Of a DNA stretch of 64,000 bases, positions 53,301 to 62,320 are shown piece by piece; within the stretch, counting starts at the first letter, position 1, and the number at the start of each line of letters is the position of its first letter. The position numbers and the translations under genes are program-made. The stretch is from the NCBI RefSeq assembly GCF_016863495.1, contig NZ_BOOZ01000041.1:1-64000 (forward strand). The letters are read 5' to 3'. Below the pieces are notes generated by a model. That model did no database searches, was not told where the DNA came from, and was given only the letters and a program-made list of their open reading frames with translations. The stretch comes from Micromonospora andamanensis. GTDB lineage: Bacteria > Actinomycetota > Actinomycetes > Mycobacteriales > Micromonosporaceae.

Positions 53301-54584
53301 ACCCGGGCCGGGACGGAGCAGGCCCAGCCAGGCCGGTGCGGCAGCCCCCAGCACGAGCAGCAGCACCGGTACGAAGACCAGCGGACGCAGCCGGATCCCG
53401 GGCCGGCGGCGGGCCACGGCGTTGTGCATCCGGGTGGCCACCGCGTCGACGCCGTGCGCGAAGCCGAGCATCAGCGGCAGCCGCAGCACCGGATCGAGCT
53501 TGTGCACGTTGCGGAACGGCGCCAACGGCCCGTCCAGCAGATCGCGGACCAGCCCGGAGACCGGGCTGTCCACAGCTCCGACGTAGCCGATGGTGAGCAG
53601 GGTCAGCCCGGTGAGGAACCCGGCCACCAGGAAACGCCGCTGGGGCAGCAGGTTGCCGGCCAGCCCGGCCAGCCCGATCAACGCCACCACCGCGGTGAGC
53701 GCCATCAGCACCGGGTGGTCGATCAGCAGCCAGCCCGCCGGCCACCACGGTTCGCCCTGCACGATGTACGCGACCCACTGGTTGGTGCCGCGTACCGCCT
53801 GGAACAGGGAGGCCACTGCGGTGGTCGTGGTGGACGACTCGATGTAGTCGAGGAAGGGCAGGCTGTACTGGCCGAGCAGCAGCAGCGGCACGATCCACCA
53901 CAGGCAGACCCCGATGACGCAGACACACCACCAGCCGACCAGGCGCAGGTGCTGCGCGTCCCACCGTCGGGTGAGCATCCAGACGCCGGGCAGCAGCAGC
54001 GCCATCAGCACCACCGCCGCGTTGATCCCGCCCATGCCGAGCACGGCCAGGGCGGAGAGCGCGGCGGCTCGGCGTGGGGAACCGATCCGGCGTACGGTCA
54101 CCAGCGGCAACAGCACCCAGGGCAGCATCGAGGCGGCAAGCGTCTCCGAGGAGAGCGCGCCGACCTCGGTGAGGATGCGCGGGGCCAGCGCGTAGCCGAG
54201 CGCCGCCGCGTACCGCGTCGGTTCGGTGCCGATGTCCAGCGCCCGGGCCAGCCGCAGCAGCCCGTAGAAGGCCGCGGCCAGCAGCAGTGCTGTCCAGAGC
54301 CGCTGCGTGATCCACGGCGGTACCGCCAGCCACTGCCCGGCGGCGAAGAACGGCCCCATCGGGAACAGGTAGCCGTACGCCTGGTTCTGCAACTCGCCCG
54401 AGGTGGCTTCCGGGTTCCACAGGTGCAGCGCCCGGGCCATGAAATGGATCGGGTTCGCGGCCAGGTCGAGTTTGGTGTCGAAGGTGACCTGGCCGGGCCG
54501 CTGGCCGAAGGCGATCGCGGTGAGCAGCAGCAGGGACAGCACGGTGCCGGGTGAGCGGCGCAGCCGCGCCGGCAGCCCTCTCAT
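50328..54584 (-). CDS. aftD: AftD-like alpha-(1->3)-arabinofuranosyltransferase (DUF3367)
   Basis: A 1418-aa polytopic GT-C-type glycosyltransferase. It begins with about 12 TM segments (TFDTKLDLAANPIHFM, EVGALSSETLAASMLPWV), which contain the donor site. A large extracytoplasmic portion (about 420-1290) has several beta-sandwich/carbohydrate-binding regions, and further TM segments end the protein. In mycobacteria AftD transfers arabinofuranose from decaprenyl-phospho-arabinose to arabinogalactan and lipoarabinomannan. ATG54584 is preferred over GTG54593 because GGAG sits 8 nt upstream and ATGA overlaps the upstream stop codon. Part of the VWA-aftD-methyltransferase unit. Confidence 0.82.
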   Translation of the reverse strand: MRGLPARLRRSPGTVLSLLLLTAIAFGQRPGQVTFDTKLDLAANPIHFMARALHLWNPEATSGELQNQAYGYLFPMGPFFAAGQWLAVPPWITQRLWTALLLAAAFYGLLRLARALDIGTEPTRYAAALGYALAPRILTEVGALSSETLAASMLPWVLLPLVTVRRIGSPRRAAALSALAVLGMGGINAAVVLMALLLPGVWMLTRRWDAQHLRLVGWWCVCVIGVCLWWIVPLLLLGQYSLPFLDYIESSTTTTAVASLFQAVRGTNQWVAYIVQGEPWWPAGWLLIDHPVLMALTAVVALIGLAGLAGNLLPQRRFLVAGFLTGLTLLTIGYVGAVDSPVSGLVRDLLDGPLAPFRNVHKLDPVLRLPLMLGFAHGVDAVATRMHNAVARRRPGIRLRPLVFVPVLLLVLGAAAPAWLGLLRPGPGWSDLPSHWRSAATWLADRDALARTLVVPGSGFGQYDWGRTVDEPLQALAGAPWAVRHQVPLGSAGNTRMMDTVEEVLASGRGSAGLADLLARSGFRNLLLRNDIDRTQVDAPPVAVLRRALADSPGIARVATFGTTEALSRTLGSPVDDGAGSPPAIEVYEVQRPVPAASAVLTADVPTVSGGPESLLPLLEQGVVERDRPVVLTGDRDDSPADVVGDRWIVTDGLRRRERDIGRVRDNLSQTLTANEAGRQGRVALDVLPFAGEQHQTTATYQGIRAVTASSAVSFVDSLGPADPSHLPFAAVDGEYGTAWRSAPLAGPVGQWLQVDLDTPRQVDSVRLAFVSDLAVGWPVARFRLTTDRGSVDHDVAATLGGHSYYTLPGPTSRIRVTVLAVAGGRLDGGVGIHDLSIPDSEPRRALRAPTDLPDGLSTPVSWAFSRGPADRPACYPAQRTGTDPLPGGGSGGASGRPEGTVIRCDRFLARVGEEPLGLDRLFRNPAAGTYRMELSALPRPGGELTFSGTKVRATSSSRLSGDPAVAAYAAIDGDPDTAWLAGTEDLRPTLKLRWSGERRIDRLRLRGSQLPIGSLPRQVEIHTPDREVRVPVEADGTVRFPALRTDRIEIVVRETEHRLADLRGNGWPATAGIAEVEIPALASLLKPIDTDTRVVERCGDGPAVELDGFRYDTSVTASLADVLAGRPVPVRVCGEDGAVLDLPAGGHRLATSPSEGFVVQDATLRPDGDANLAPRHREVTVLDWAATDRTVRVAAGEQALLVVPENANAGWTATLDGAALTRSRVDGWQQAWVLPAGSGGEVRLVFAPDRAYRGGLAAGAVAVVGVLILAVWPVRRRTTTGDEADAIAAEAPAWAIGALLVVLLAALGGVLPVAIVLAAMLLRQLAVRALPVVVLGGLTVATVTAVAGRLQGHGQDWAYRSWVQAAMLVAIGAVVAAVVPVPGVRPGEIIAHDVTPGTSGEPPDAAAGRDEDGAVTR

Positions 54585-56248
54585 CGACGACACTCCGGCG
54601 GCAGGCAGCTCAGGTCGGCGAGCGCCGAGAAGAAGATGCGCCGCATCCCGCCCGGCTGCTCGGTGACGAATACCCGCCCGCCGGTGACCTTCGTGATGGC
54701 CTTCAGCTCCTCCGGGTCGATGTCCGCGCCGAGACCGATGAAGATGATCGGCAAGGGGCGGCGTGGTTCCTGCAACCGCTTGAGTTCGGCCAGGAAGTCG
54801 GCCCGCCCGACGGTGTCCTCGTCCTCGTTGCGCCCGTCGGTCATCACGAGCACCAGGTTGATCCGGCCCGGGGTCCAGTTGCGGCGCGCGTCGCGGTACG
54901 CGGCAAGCGTGCTGTCGTACAGCCCGGTGCCGCCCTGCGGCTTGACCCGGACCTCAGCCAGGGCCTCGGTCAGCTGTTTGCGCTGGCTGCCCAGCGGGCG
55001 CACCGGCAGGATCTCGCGGTGGTCCCGGTCACCGTCGACCTTCGTGGAGAAGACCCAGATGCCGAGTTCGCTGTTGTCCAGCAGCAGCGCCGCGCCCTCC
55101 CGGGCGGCCCGCACCGTGGCGTCGAGTCGGGTGCCACCGGCCGGCACCGGCGCGGCCATCGAGCCGGAGATGTCCAGCAGGGTGAGGATCCGGGCGCTGC
55201 GCTGCACGCCGCTCCACCCGGTCAACACGTCGCTGACCCTCTCCTCGGCGGGCAGTGGCACCGGCTGGCGTTCCTCGGCCCGCAGTCGATCGTCAGCCGG
55301 CATGGCCGGCGGGAAACCGGCCGAGGTCCGGAACCCGTAGCCGGCGAACACCTCCCGGGCCTCGCCGGTCAGCAACTTGTCGAGGAAGGCACCACCGGCG
55401 TCACGGGCCCGGCCCTGCGCGCCGGGTAGCACCACGTACGGCAGGTCGAGCCAGGGCACGTCGACCTCCGGGTACGCGGCGACCAGCTTTCCGGTGGCCG
55501 CCAACGCGTTGTGTTCCAGCACCGCCTGTTCACTGGCCGCGACGACACTTGCCCGGCCCGGCAGGTCCCGGTTCGGGGTCAACGAGCTGGCTTCCTCGGC
55601 CGGGCTGAAGGTCCGCTCGGCGAGCCGACGCAACGTGGCCGCCACTGTCGCCGCCGAGTCCCGGTTGTCGTCGGCAAGTGCCCGGGCGCCGAGCAGGGCA
55701 CCGACCCCGGCCGGGTCGGCCGCCGGGTCGGGCAGCCCGACCTGGACGGTTCTCGCGCGGGCACCCAGGAGCGAAGCCCAGTTCAGCGGCTTGTCCGGCC
55801 AACCGGATCGACGCGCGACGCGCTCGTTGACGGCCAGCACCACAGGGGTGCTCGCCACCGACGTGCCCTGGCCGGGCACCTCGAACGCGCCGGCGGCGCG
55901 GGCCCGGCGCAGCCAGAACGTCGACTCCGGCAGCCACGCGTCCCCGACGTCGACGCCGTCGGCGAGTTCCCGGGCGACCGCCGCAGACGGTCGGGCCTGC
56001 ACCTCGACGGAGACGCACGGCTGGCTTCCGGCGTTGGCTCGGGCCACCCGGTCCAGCGCCGGTGCGATCACCGGAGCGGCCACCACTCGGAGGCGGACCT
56101 GTTCGACGCAGGTCGGGGTGCCCCGGTCGGCCCGGATGTACGCGACCGCCGCCCAGCCGGCCAGCAGCAGCACCAGGGCGGCACTGAGCAGCACCACCGG
56201 TGAGCGGCGGGCGAGGGCGCGCGTCGGCGCGGGACGGTCGGCAACCAC
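54581..56248 (-). CDS. Fused solute-binding protein and von Willebrand A domain protein
   Basis: A 555-aa protein. The N-terminal TM anchor (about 18-38) is followed by an extracytoplasmic solute-binding-type domain (about 48-330, with GDAWLPESTFWLRRA and EVFAGYGFRTSAGFP). A VWA domain follows (about 350-535), whose MIDAS motif is LLDISGSM near residue 358, with later Thr (GGTGLYDST) and Asp (VMTDGRNE). It could hold a glycan or a partner and scaffold the AftD machine by metal-dependent adhesion. GTG56248 follows GGAGG; its TGA overlaps the aftD ATG. Confidence 0.86.
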   Translation of the reverse strand: MVADRPAPTRALARRSPVVLLSAALVLLLAGWAAVAYIRADRGTPTCVEQVRLRVVAAPVIAPALDRVARANAGSQPCVSVEVQARPSAAVARELADGVDVGDAWLPESTFWLRRARAAGAFEVPGQGTSVASTPVVLAVNERVARRSGWPDKPLNWASLLGARARTVQVGLPDPAADPAGVGALLGARALADDNRDSAATVAATLRRLAERTFSPAEEASSLTPNRDLPGRASVVAASEQAVLEHNALAATGKLVAAYPEVDVPWLDLPYVVLPGAQGRARDAGGAFLDKLLTGEAREVFAGYGFRTSAGFPPAMPADDRLRAEERQPVPLPAEERVSDVLTGWSGVQRSARILTLLDISGSMAAPVPAGGTRLDATVRAAREGAALLLDNSELGIWVFSTKVDGDRDHREILPVRPLGSQRKQLTEALAEVRVKPQGGTGLYDSTLAAYRDARRNWTPGRINLVLVMTDGRNEDEDTVGRADFLAELKRLQEPRRPLPIIFIGLGADIDPEELKAITKVTGGRVFVTEQPGGMRRIFFSALADLSCLPPECRR

Positions 56249-56507
56249 CGCCGCCTCACCTCCTCGTCACGCCTGCGGGCGATCTCCCACCGCAGGTCAC
56301 AACACCTGCCGCGACGAGATCGGTAAGCAGACACCGGGCATCGCACGCGGTTGCGCTGCACACCCTGCCAAGGTTTCCGCCCGTCGGCAAACCCCCCGTC
56401 GACGACCCGTTACCGGATCGTCGCCGCCGGATCTGCCCATTGCGCAGCCGGGCCGCACCGCCCTAGGGTGGCGCGATCGTGCTCACTTACTCACCGGTAG
56501 GAGCAGC

Positions 56508-57662
56508 GTGGACAACTCCGGCACCTCCTCCCGCCACGTCCTGTTCCTCAACTGGCGAGACACCACAAACCCCGAGGGTGGCGGCTCCGAGGTCTACATC
56601 GAGCGGATCGCCGCCGAACTGGTCACCTTCGGTCACCAGGTGACTCTGCTCTGTGCCGCCCATGGCAACGCCGGGCCGGCCGGGACCACCGAGTCCGGCG
56701 TACGCGTGCTGCGTCGCGGCTCCCGGATGACCGTGTACCTCCGGGCGGCGCTGATCTGCCTCGCCGGTCGGTTCGGGTTCGGCGCGCTCAGCCGGCGAGG
56801 TCTCGGCCGGCCGGACCTGATCATCGACGTCTGCAACGGGGTGCCGTTCTTCGCTCCGCTCTACGCCGGGCGGCCGGTCATCGCGCTGGTACACCACGTA
56901 CACCGGGAGCAGTGGCCTGTGGTGTTCGGGCCCTGGATGTGCCGGCTGGGCTGGTGGATCGAGTCCTGGCTCGCGGTGCGGCTCTACCGGCGGTGCCGCT
57001 ACGTCACCGTCTCCGAGGCCAGTCGCGCCGAACTGGCGACCCTCGGCGTCGACGCCGAGCGGATCGACGTGGTGCCCAACGGCACCCCGCCGGTGACCGG
57101 CCCGGCACTGCCCCGTACCGACAACCCGTCGCTGCTGGTGCTGGGGCGCCTGGTTCCCCACAAACGGGTCGAGATCGCCCTGCGTACCGTCGCCGAACTG
57201 GCCGACGAACTGCCCGACCTGGAGCTGGTGGTCGCCGGCCAGGGCTGGTGGGAGGAGCCGCTGCGTGAACGCTGCGCCGCCCTCGGGATCACCGACCGGG
57301 TGCGGTTCACCGGCTTCGTCAGCGAGGAGGAGAAGCACGCCCTGCTCAGCTCCGCCTGGCTCGCCCTCACCCCGTCACTCAAGGAGGGCTGGGGTCTGAC
57401 CATCGTGGAGGCCGCCGCCCGCAGCACCCCGACCGTGGCCTTCAGGTACGCGGGTGGGGTCGCCGAGGCGATGGTCGACACGGAGACCGGCCTGCTCGTC
57501 GACGACGAGCAGGAGTTCACGGCGGTCGTCCGGGAACTGCTCGCCGACGATGTCCGGCGCAAGGCGATGGGCGAGGCGGCGCTGGCCCATGCGGCGCGCT
57601 ACACCTGGACGGCGACAGGTGCCCGGTTCGCCCAGCTGGTCACCGCGGCGACCGCCCGCTGA
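56508..57662 (+). CDS. Glycosyltransferase family 4 protein
   Basis: A 384-aa cytoplasmic-face GT-B glycosyltransferase. It has NPEGGGSEVYIERIA near the N terminus, donor-site LVLGRLVPHKRVEIAL, and EGWGLTIVEAAA (E-x7-E motif). It would transfer a hexose or related sugar from a nucleotide or lipid donor, likely to a lipid-linked glycan. GTG56508 follows AGGAG. It is divergent from the VWA-aftD unit. Confidence 0.93.
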   Translation: MDNSGTSSRHVLFLNWRDTTNPEGGGSEVYIERIAAELVTFGHQVTLLCAAHGNAGPAGTTESGVRVLRRGSRMTVYLRAALICLAGRFGFGALSRRGLGRPDLIIDVCNGVPFFAPLYAGRPVIALVHHVHREQWPVVFGPWMCRLGWWIESWLAVRLYRRCRYVTVSEASRAELATLGVDAERIDVVPNGTPPVTGPALPRTDNPSLLVLGRLVPHKRVEIALRTVAELADELPDLELVVAGQGWWEEPLRERCAALGITDRVRFTGFVSEEEKHALLSSAWLALTPSLKEGWGLTIVEAAARSTPTVAFRYAGGVAEAMVDTETGLLVDDEQEFTAVVRELLADDVRRKAMGEAALAHAARYTWTATGARFAQLVTAATAR

Positions 57663-57719
57663 CCGACGGATCCCGCCGGCTGGTCGTCGGCGCTGATGCT
57701 GTCGGTTCTGGACACGACG

Positions 57720-57748
57720 AAAGGCGCCCGCGTGCTGCGGGCGCCTTT
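57720..57748. terminator. Bidirectional terminator
   Basis: A 12-bp stem (57720-57731 with 57737-57748) with AAA/TTT flanks and a 5-nt loop lies between the convergent GT4 and DUF2613 genes. It is the clearest intrinsic-terminator shape in the window, with a T-run at its end. Confidence 0.88.
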
Positions 57749-57761
57749 CCGCTGTTCGAGG

Positions 57762-57923
57762 TCAGCGCGTGCCGTACAGCGGGGCCTCGGTCTGCTCACT
57801 CACCTTGGAGTTGGCGGCCTCCTTGGCGGACGGGCTGAGCACGTTCGCCAGACCGACGCTGCCGAGCATGCCGAGCACGACACCGAGTACCCCGACGGCG
57901 ACGAACGCGGGCAGGTTCCTCAT
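57762..57923 (-). CDS. Small DUF2613-like single-pass membrane protein
   Basis: A 53-aa protein: an N-terminal TM segment (MRNLPAFVAVGVLGVVLGML) then a short polar tail (SVGLANVLSPSAKEAANS...). ATG57923 has GGAGAAGG upstream. A similar mini-protein (Rv0236A) lies beside aftD in Mycobacterium tuberculosis, and here too it is close to aftD, so the pairing looks conserved. It overlaps the upstream gene by 4 bp. Role unknown. Confidence 0.75.
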   Translation of the reverse strand: MRNLPAFVAVGVLGVVLGMLGSVGLANVLSPSAKEAANSKVSEQTEAPLYGTR

Positions 57924-59638
57924 CCACCTTCTCCTTCCGCGGGACTCGCGTGCCGGGACGCTACCACGCGGTAGCACCATCGCGCAGTGCCCGAAAAACC
58001 GAGAACCAGCACCACCGTTCCGGCCAACAGATGGGCCAGACCCACCGGACCGGGACGGCTCGGCTCGGGAGCCGCACGCCAGGCCGGATTCTCGTACAAC
58101 GACAGCTCGTCACCGGCGTACACCGGGCGCAGTCCGGCCAGCGTCGCCGGATCCGGCGACGGGCCGGCGGCGCGCTGCACCAGCACCCAGCGGGGCCCGG
58201 CCGCCGCCACCGGCTCGCCGGCCGCGAGCAGCTCACGCAGCCGGGCCGCGCGGGGGTCCTCCCCGGCGACAGCGGTGCCGTCGACCCGCAGCGTGTCGTC
58301 GATCAGGACCGGGACGCCGAGGTAACGAGGCGCCGGGTCGATCACGACCCGGCCACCGTTCCACGCGTAACTCTGGTACTCCTGGAACGGCAGCGACACC
58401 ACCTCGCCGGGCCGCTCGTCGACCAGCCGCGCCACAGTCGCCCAGTCCGCCGGCCACGCCACCGGCCGTAGTCGTCCCACCCCGCCGACGGCGAGGTCGG
58501 GCATCACCGCCAGCGGCAGCAACGCCGCCCCGGCCAGCAGCACCCGCCCGGTGGCCAGGTCGAACCGGGCCGCCAGGTGTGCGGCCAGTCGCTCCGCGCC
58601 GACCGCCCCGGCGATCACCACCAGCAGCACGTACGGCACCAGCAGCTTCTGCCCGTCGCGGAGCAGCCCGGCACCGGGCACCGCGGCGACCAACCAGCCC
58701 AGCAGGCTCGCCCCACCGGGCAGCACCCCGAGTGCGGCACCAAGCCACGAGGCGACCGCCAGCAGGCCGAGCCGACCGGCGACCGGTGCCGACCAGCGGC
58801 GCCACAGCACCGGCACGCCGCACCCGGCGACCGCCAGCACCAGCAGCGTCGCCAGTGGTATCAGCCATCCGCTCCGGGAGGCCGGGGTGGCCTGCCCGTT
58901 CCAGATACCGCCGGTGCCGGCGAGCGCCACCAGCGGACCCGCCCAGTTCTCCGCTCGGGCGGCGAAGACCGTCACACCGGCCGGGTCGGACCGGCCGGTC
59001 CCGGCGCTGACGAACCCGGCCACCAGCCACGGCGCGTTCAACAGCACGACCGTACCCACCCCGGTCAGCGCCGCCCGGGCCGCCCCCGGGTACCGGCCGA
59101 CCAGCAGCACGGTGACGACCACCAGGGCGAGCAACCCGCCGGTCGGGGTGATCGCGGACGCCGCCGCCGCCAGCAACAGCCGGCGCAGCGCACCCCGCTC
59201 CGCGCCACGCACCCCGATCGCGGCGCGCACCAGCCAGGGCAACGCGGCGTACGCGACAAGCAGCCCCCACTGCCCGATCAGCAACCGCTCGGCCAGGTAC
59301 GGCGTCCACGCGTACCCGAGCGCGGCCACCACCCGCACCCCCACCCGCCCGGTCGGCACCAGCCGCGCGGCACCCAGCGCGGCCAGGTAGAGGATCGCCA
59401 CAAGTACCAGCCGTTGCAGCAGCCATCCGGGGAGCAACTGGTTGGCCAGCGCCACCACGGCGTCCTGCGGAACGGCCCGGGGCAGGGCCGTGGCCGGGGC
59501 GATCATCTCCCAGCTCAACGTCGACCTGGGCACGAAGACCATGTCGTAGCGCAGCACGTACCCGGGAAGGGCCAGCGGCGCGAGCACCACCGCCGTCACG
59601 GCGGCAGCCACCGCGTGCGGCACCAGCCGTTCCCGCAT
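57920..59638 (-). CDS. Polytopic membrane protein (GT-C/AftD-N-terminal-like)
   Basis: A 572-aa protein with about 12 TM segments, an RYDMVFVPRS segment in the first extracytoplasmic loop and a larger C-terminal extracytoplasmic domain (RLVDERPGEVVSLPFQEYQ...VIDPAPRYLG). The layout, with TM bundle first and exposed domain later, recalls GT-C sugar transferases. No DxD-type motif is evident, so enzymatic activity is uncertain. It is coupled to DUF2613 (ATGA overlap) and divergent from the 820-aa protein. Confidence 0.78.
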   Translation of the reverse strand: MRERLVPHAVAAAVTAVVLAPLALPGYVLRYDMVFVPRSTLSWEMIAPATALPRAVPQDAVVALANQLLPGWLLQRLVLVAILYLAALGAARLVPTGRVGVRVVAALGYAWTPYLAERLLIGQWGLLVAYAALPWLVRAAIGVRGAERGALRRLLLAAAASAITPTGGLLALVVVTVLLVGRYPGAARAALTGVGTVVLLNAPWLVAGFVSAGTGRSDPAGVTVFAARAENWAGPLVALAGTGGIWNGQATPASRSGWLIPLATLLVLAVAGCGVPVLWRRWSAPVAGRLGLLAVASWLGAALGVLPGGASLLGWLVAAVPGAGLLRDGQKLLVPYVLLVVIAGAVGAERLAAHLAARFDLATGRVLLAGAALLPLAVMPDLAVGGVGRLRPVAWPADWATVARLVDERPGEVVSLPFQEYQSYAWNGGRVVIDPAPRYLGVPVLIDDTLRVDGTAVAGEDPRAARLRELLAAGEPVAAAGPRWVLVQRAAGPSPDPATLAGLRPVYAGDELSLYENPAWRAAPEPSRPGPVGLAHLLAGTVVLVLGFSGTARWCYRVVASRHASPAEGEGG

Positions 59639-59786
59639 CCGTCGACCTCACCACTGCCGGTGCGCGGCGACCGACCGCGCTGGTGGCGGCCACTGTACGC
59701 GGCCGGCAGCGGCCCGACCCTGTCACCACCGAACCATCCGTTGACCTGATGGGATGGCCGACGGCTGGTGTGGCAGTCTTCCCGCC

Positions 59787-62249
59787 ATGGCATCGAACCC
59801 TTCTCAACCTCCCCTTACGGTCGACCGGGCCGCGGGGTCGGACCCGGTGCGTTCGGTTCAGGTTGATCAGGGTTCGTCGACAGACACGGACCGCACGGCC
59901 GCACCGGATCGCGTCGGCGGTGGGCTGGGCGGGGACCGGATCCGGACGGCGGCGCTCGCCATCGTCGCGCTCAGCGTGCTGTGGCGTGCCCAGGTGGCCT
60001 CCGGCGGCTTCCTGGCGGCCGACGACTACGTGATGATCACGCAGGCGGCGGAGTCGAACCTGACCGTCGAACACCTGCTCGCCCTCTACAACAACCACCT
60101 CATGCCCGGTGGTCGGTTGCTCACCTGGCTGATCACCGAACACATCGGCATGGCCTACTGGCCGTACGTGCTGCTGATGGCGATCGGGCAGGCGATCCTC
60201 GGCATCACCTTCTTCCGGCTGCTGCGTCGACTGCTGCAACCGTCCTGGCTGCTGCTCCTGCCGCTCGGCGCGCTGATGTTCAGCCCGCTGACCCTGGAGG
60301 CCACCTCCTGGTGGGCGGTCGGGGTCAACATGCTGCCGATGCAGATCGCCATGGTGCTCGCGGTGGGCGCGCAGGTCAGCTATGTGCAGACCCGACGCAA
60401 ACGGCACCTGGTCACGCTGGCCCTCTCCGTACTGCTCGGCCTCGTCTTCTTCGAGAAGGCGATCCTGGTCGTGGCGCTCGTCTTCCTGCTCACCGCCGCC
60501 CTCTACGCCGAAGGCGGCTTCTTCCGCACCATCTGGACCACCATCCGCCGCTGGTGGGCGTCCTGGTTGGTGCTGACCGTCCTGTCGCTCGGCTTCCTCG
60601 CCGCCTACCTGGGCAACTCGGAGTCTTCCCTGCGACCGCCGGCATCGGCCGGTGAGGTGTTCTCCTTCCTCACCCAGATGCTCGGGTCCACTGTGGTGCC
60701 GGGCCTGGTGGGCGGGCCATGGCAGTGGCTGGGCGCAGGCGACGGCGCCCCGGTCGCGGCACCACCGGAACTCGGCACCTGGGTGGCCTGGACGATCTTC
60801 GTGGCCCTGGTCGTGGCGACCGTACGCCGACGCCGACGCGCCGGACGCGCCTGGCTGCTGCTCGGGTCGTACCTGGTCCTGGTGGCCGCGATGCTTGCCG
60901 CGACCCGGCTCGGTTCGACCTTCAGTGGGGTCGCCGGCGGCGTTCCCCGTTACGTGAGTGACGTCGTCGTGGTGGCCGCCATCTGTCTCGGCGTCGCCGT
61001 GGTCGGGCTGGCCCGGCCCTCCCGGGTCCCCGGCGCGACCGAGCCACCCGCCGTCGATCCTCCGCGAGCGACACCCGTGGCCCTCCCGGAACCGGGAGAC
61101 GGCCGGGCCCCGGACAGCGGCGTCCCGCAGGCCGTGGCCGCACCGAGCGCCGCAGCACCGCAGGCCGGCCCGACCGCGCCGCCGGAAGGCCCGGTTGCAT
61201 CGTCGGCCGGCGCGACCGCGCCGGTGCTGGCCGAGTCGGTCCGGACCGGACGGCCCACGCGAGTGGTGGCCCGGCTCGGCGTCATCCACGCCGAAGCCCC
61301 GGTCGACCCCGAGCCGGACCCGGCGTCGACGACCGCGCCGGACGTGACCCCGCCGACGGCATCGGCCGCCGACTCCGGGCCGAACACCGAGGCCGGTGCC
61401 GTCCGCGCCGCTGATCCGGTCGTCGCGCCGCACCCCAGCAGCCCTCCGGATGCCGGTCACTCCTCGACCGCCGGCCCACCGCCACGCGACGCCGACGATC
61501 GACCGACCGGGCCGGACCGGCGACCGCCGGCCGCCGCCCCGTCCGACCCGCTCGGGCCTCCTCCCCCCGGGCTGCTCGGCCCACTGCCCGAGCGCTACCG
61601 GGAGGCAGTGAACGTGATGCTCGCCCTGATGCTCGTCGCCGTCTGCCTGGGCACGGTGTGGACGACGTCCCGGTACAGCGACGAGTGGGCGGTCAAGTCG
61701 AGCCGGTCGTACATCGACACCGTTCGGATCGAGATGGCCAGCGCGCCGCCCGACACTGTGTTCTTCGACGCTCCGGTCCCGGACAACGTCGTACCGAGCC
61801 TGTCCTGGCCGTACAACCTGCAGTCCCGCTTCTTCCGCGCCTTCGGCACCCGACCCACGTACGTGGACGAGGCCGACCACGTCTCGGTGCTGGACTCCCT
61901 CGGCCGGATCCAGGTGGCCACGATCGTCGGTAGCACGATCCAGCCGGGACCGCAGGAAGGCTGCGGCTACCTGATCGCCAGCGGGCAGACGGTACGGATG
62001 CCGCTCAACGAACCCCGGGACGACTGGCACTGGGTGGCCCGCATCGGCTACCTCAGCTCGGCGGACGGCACAGCCACCCTGCGGTTCGGCACCGGCACCG
62101 CCGAGTTCCCCGTCAAGAAGGGCCTCAACCAGCGCTTCTTCCGCATCGTCGGCGGCGGGGACGCGGTAGAGCTGACGGTGGCCGGCAGCGACGTGTCGCT
62201 CTGCACCAACGAGATCGCGATCGGCAACCCGGCGCCCAAGCCCGAGTAG
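59787..62249 (+). CDS. Large polytopic membrane protein with long disordered insertion
   Basis: An 820-aa protein. It has about 10 TM segments over residues 40-410, then an Ala/Pro/Asp-rich stretch of about 190 residues (415-605) with little structure, one more TM segment (about 612-630) and an extracytoplasmic C-terminal domain with two cysteines (EGCGYL, SLCTNE). FLAADDYVMI near residue 65 places an acidic pair in the first exterior loop, as in GT-C transferases. ATG59787 is chosen as the start closest to the conserved part. Substrate unknown. Confidence 0.78.
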   Translation: MASNPSQPPLTVDRAAGSDPVRSVQVDQGSSTDTDRTAAPDRVGGGLGGDRIRTAALAIVALSVLWRAQVASGGFLAADDYVMITQAAESNLTVEHLLALYNNHLMPGGRLLTWLITEHIGMAYWPYVLLMAIGQAILGITFFRLLRRLLQPSWLLLLPLGALMFSPLTLEATSWWAVGVNMLPMQIAMVLAVGAQVSYVQTRRKRHLVTLALSVLLGLVFFEKAILVVALVFLLTAALYAEGGFFRTIWTTIRRWWASWLVLTVLSLGFLAAYLGNSESSLRPPASAGEVFSFLTQMLGSTVVPGLVGGPWQWLGAGDGAPVAAPPELGTWVAWTIFVALVVATVRRRRRAGRAWLLLGSYLVLVAAMLAATRLGSTFSGVAGGVPRYVSDVVVVAAICLGVAVVGLARPSRVPGATEPPAVDPPRATPVALPEPGDGRAPDSGVPQAVAAPSAAAPQAGPTAPPEGPVASSAGATAPVLAESVRTGRPTRVVARLGVIHAEAPVDPEPDPASTTAPDVTPPTASAADSGPNTEAGAVRAADPVVAPHPSSPPDAGHSSTAGPPPRDADDRPTGPDRRPPAAAPSDPLGPPPPGLLGPLPERYREAVNVMLALMLVAVCLGTVWTTSRYSDEWAVKSSRSYIDTVRIEMASAPPDTVFFDAPVPDNVVPSLSWPYNLQSRFFRAFGTRPTYVDEADHVSVLDSLGRIQVATIVGSTIQPGPQEGCGYLIASGQTVRMPLNEPRDDWHWVARIGYLSSADGTATLRFGTGTAEFPVKKGLNQRFFRIVGGGDAVELTVAGSDVSLCTNEIAIGNPAPKPE

Positions 62250-62320
62250 ACCCGAGCCGGTCGGCGGCGGGGCGAGCCGCGTCCCGCCGCCCGCCGGTCA
62301 CCCGGGCCCGGACAGCCCGG

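Noticed and set aside
58233..62030. A very long open frame on the minus strand (over 1200 codons)
   Set aside because: It is antisense to the 820-aa protein and overlaps the 572-aa protein in another frame; it encodes Arg/Gly/Asp-rich low-complexity sequence without recognisable motifs, as expected from high GC.
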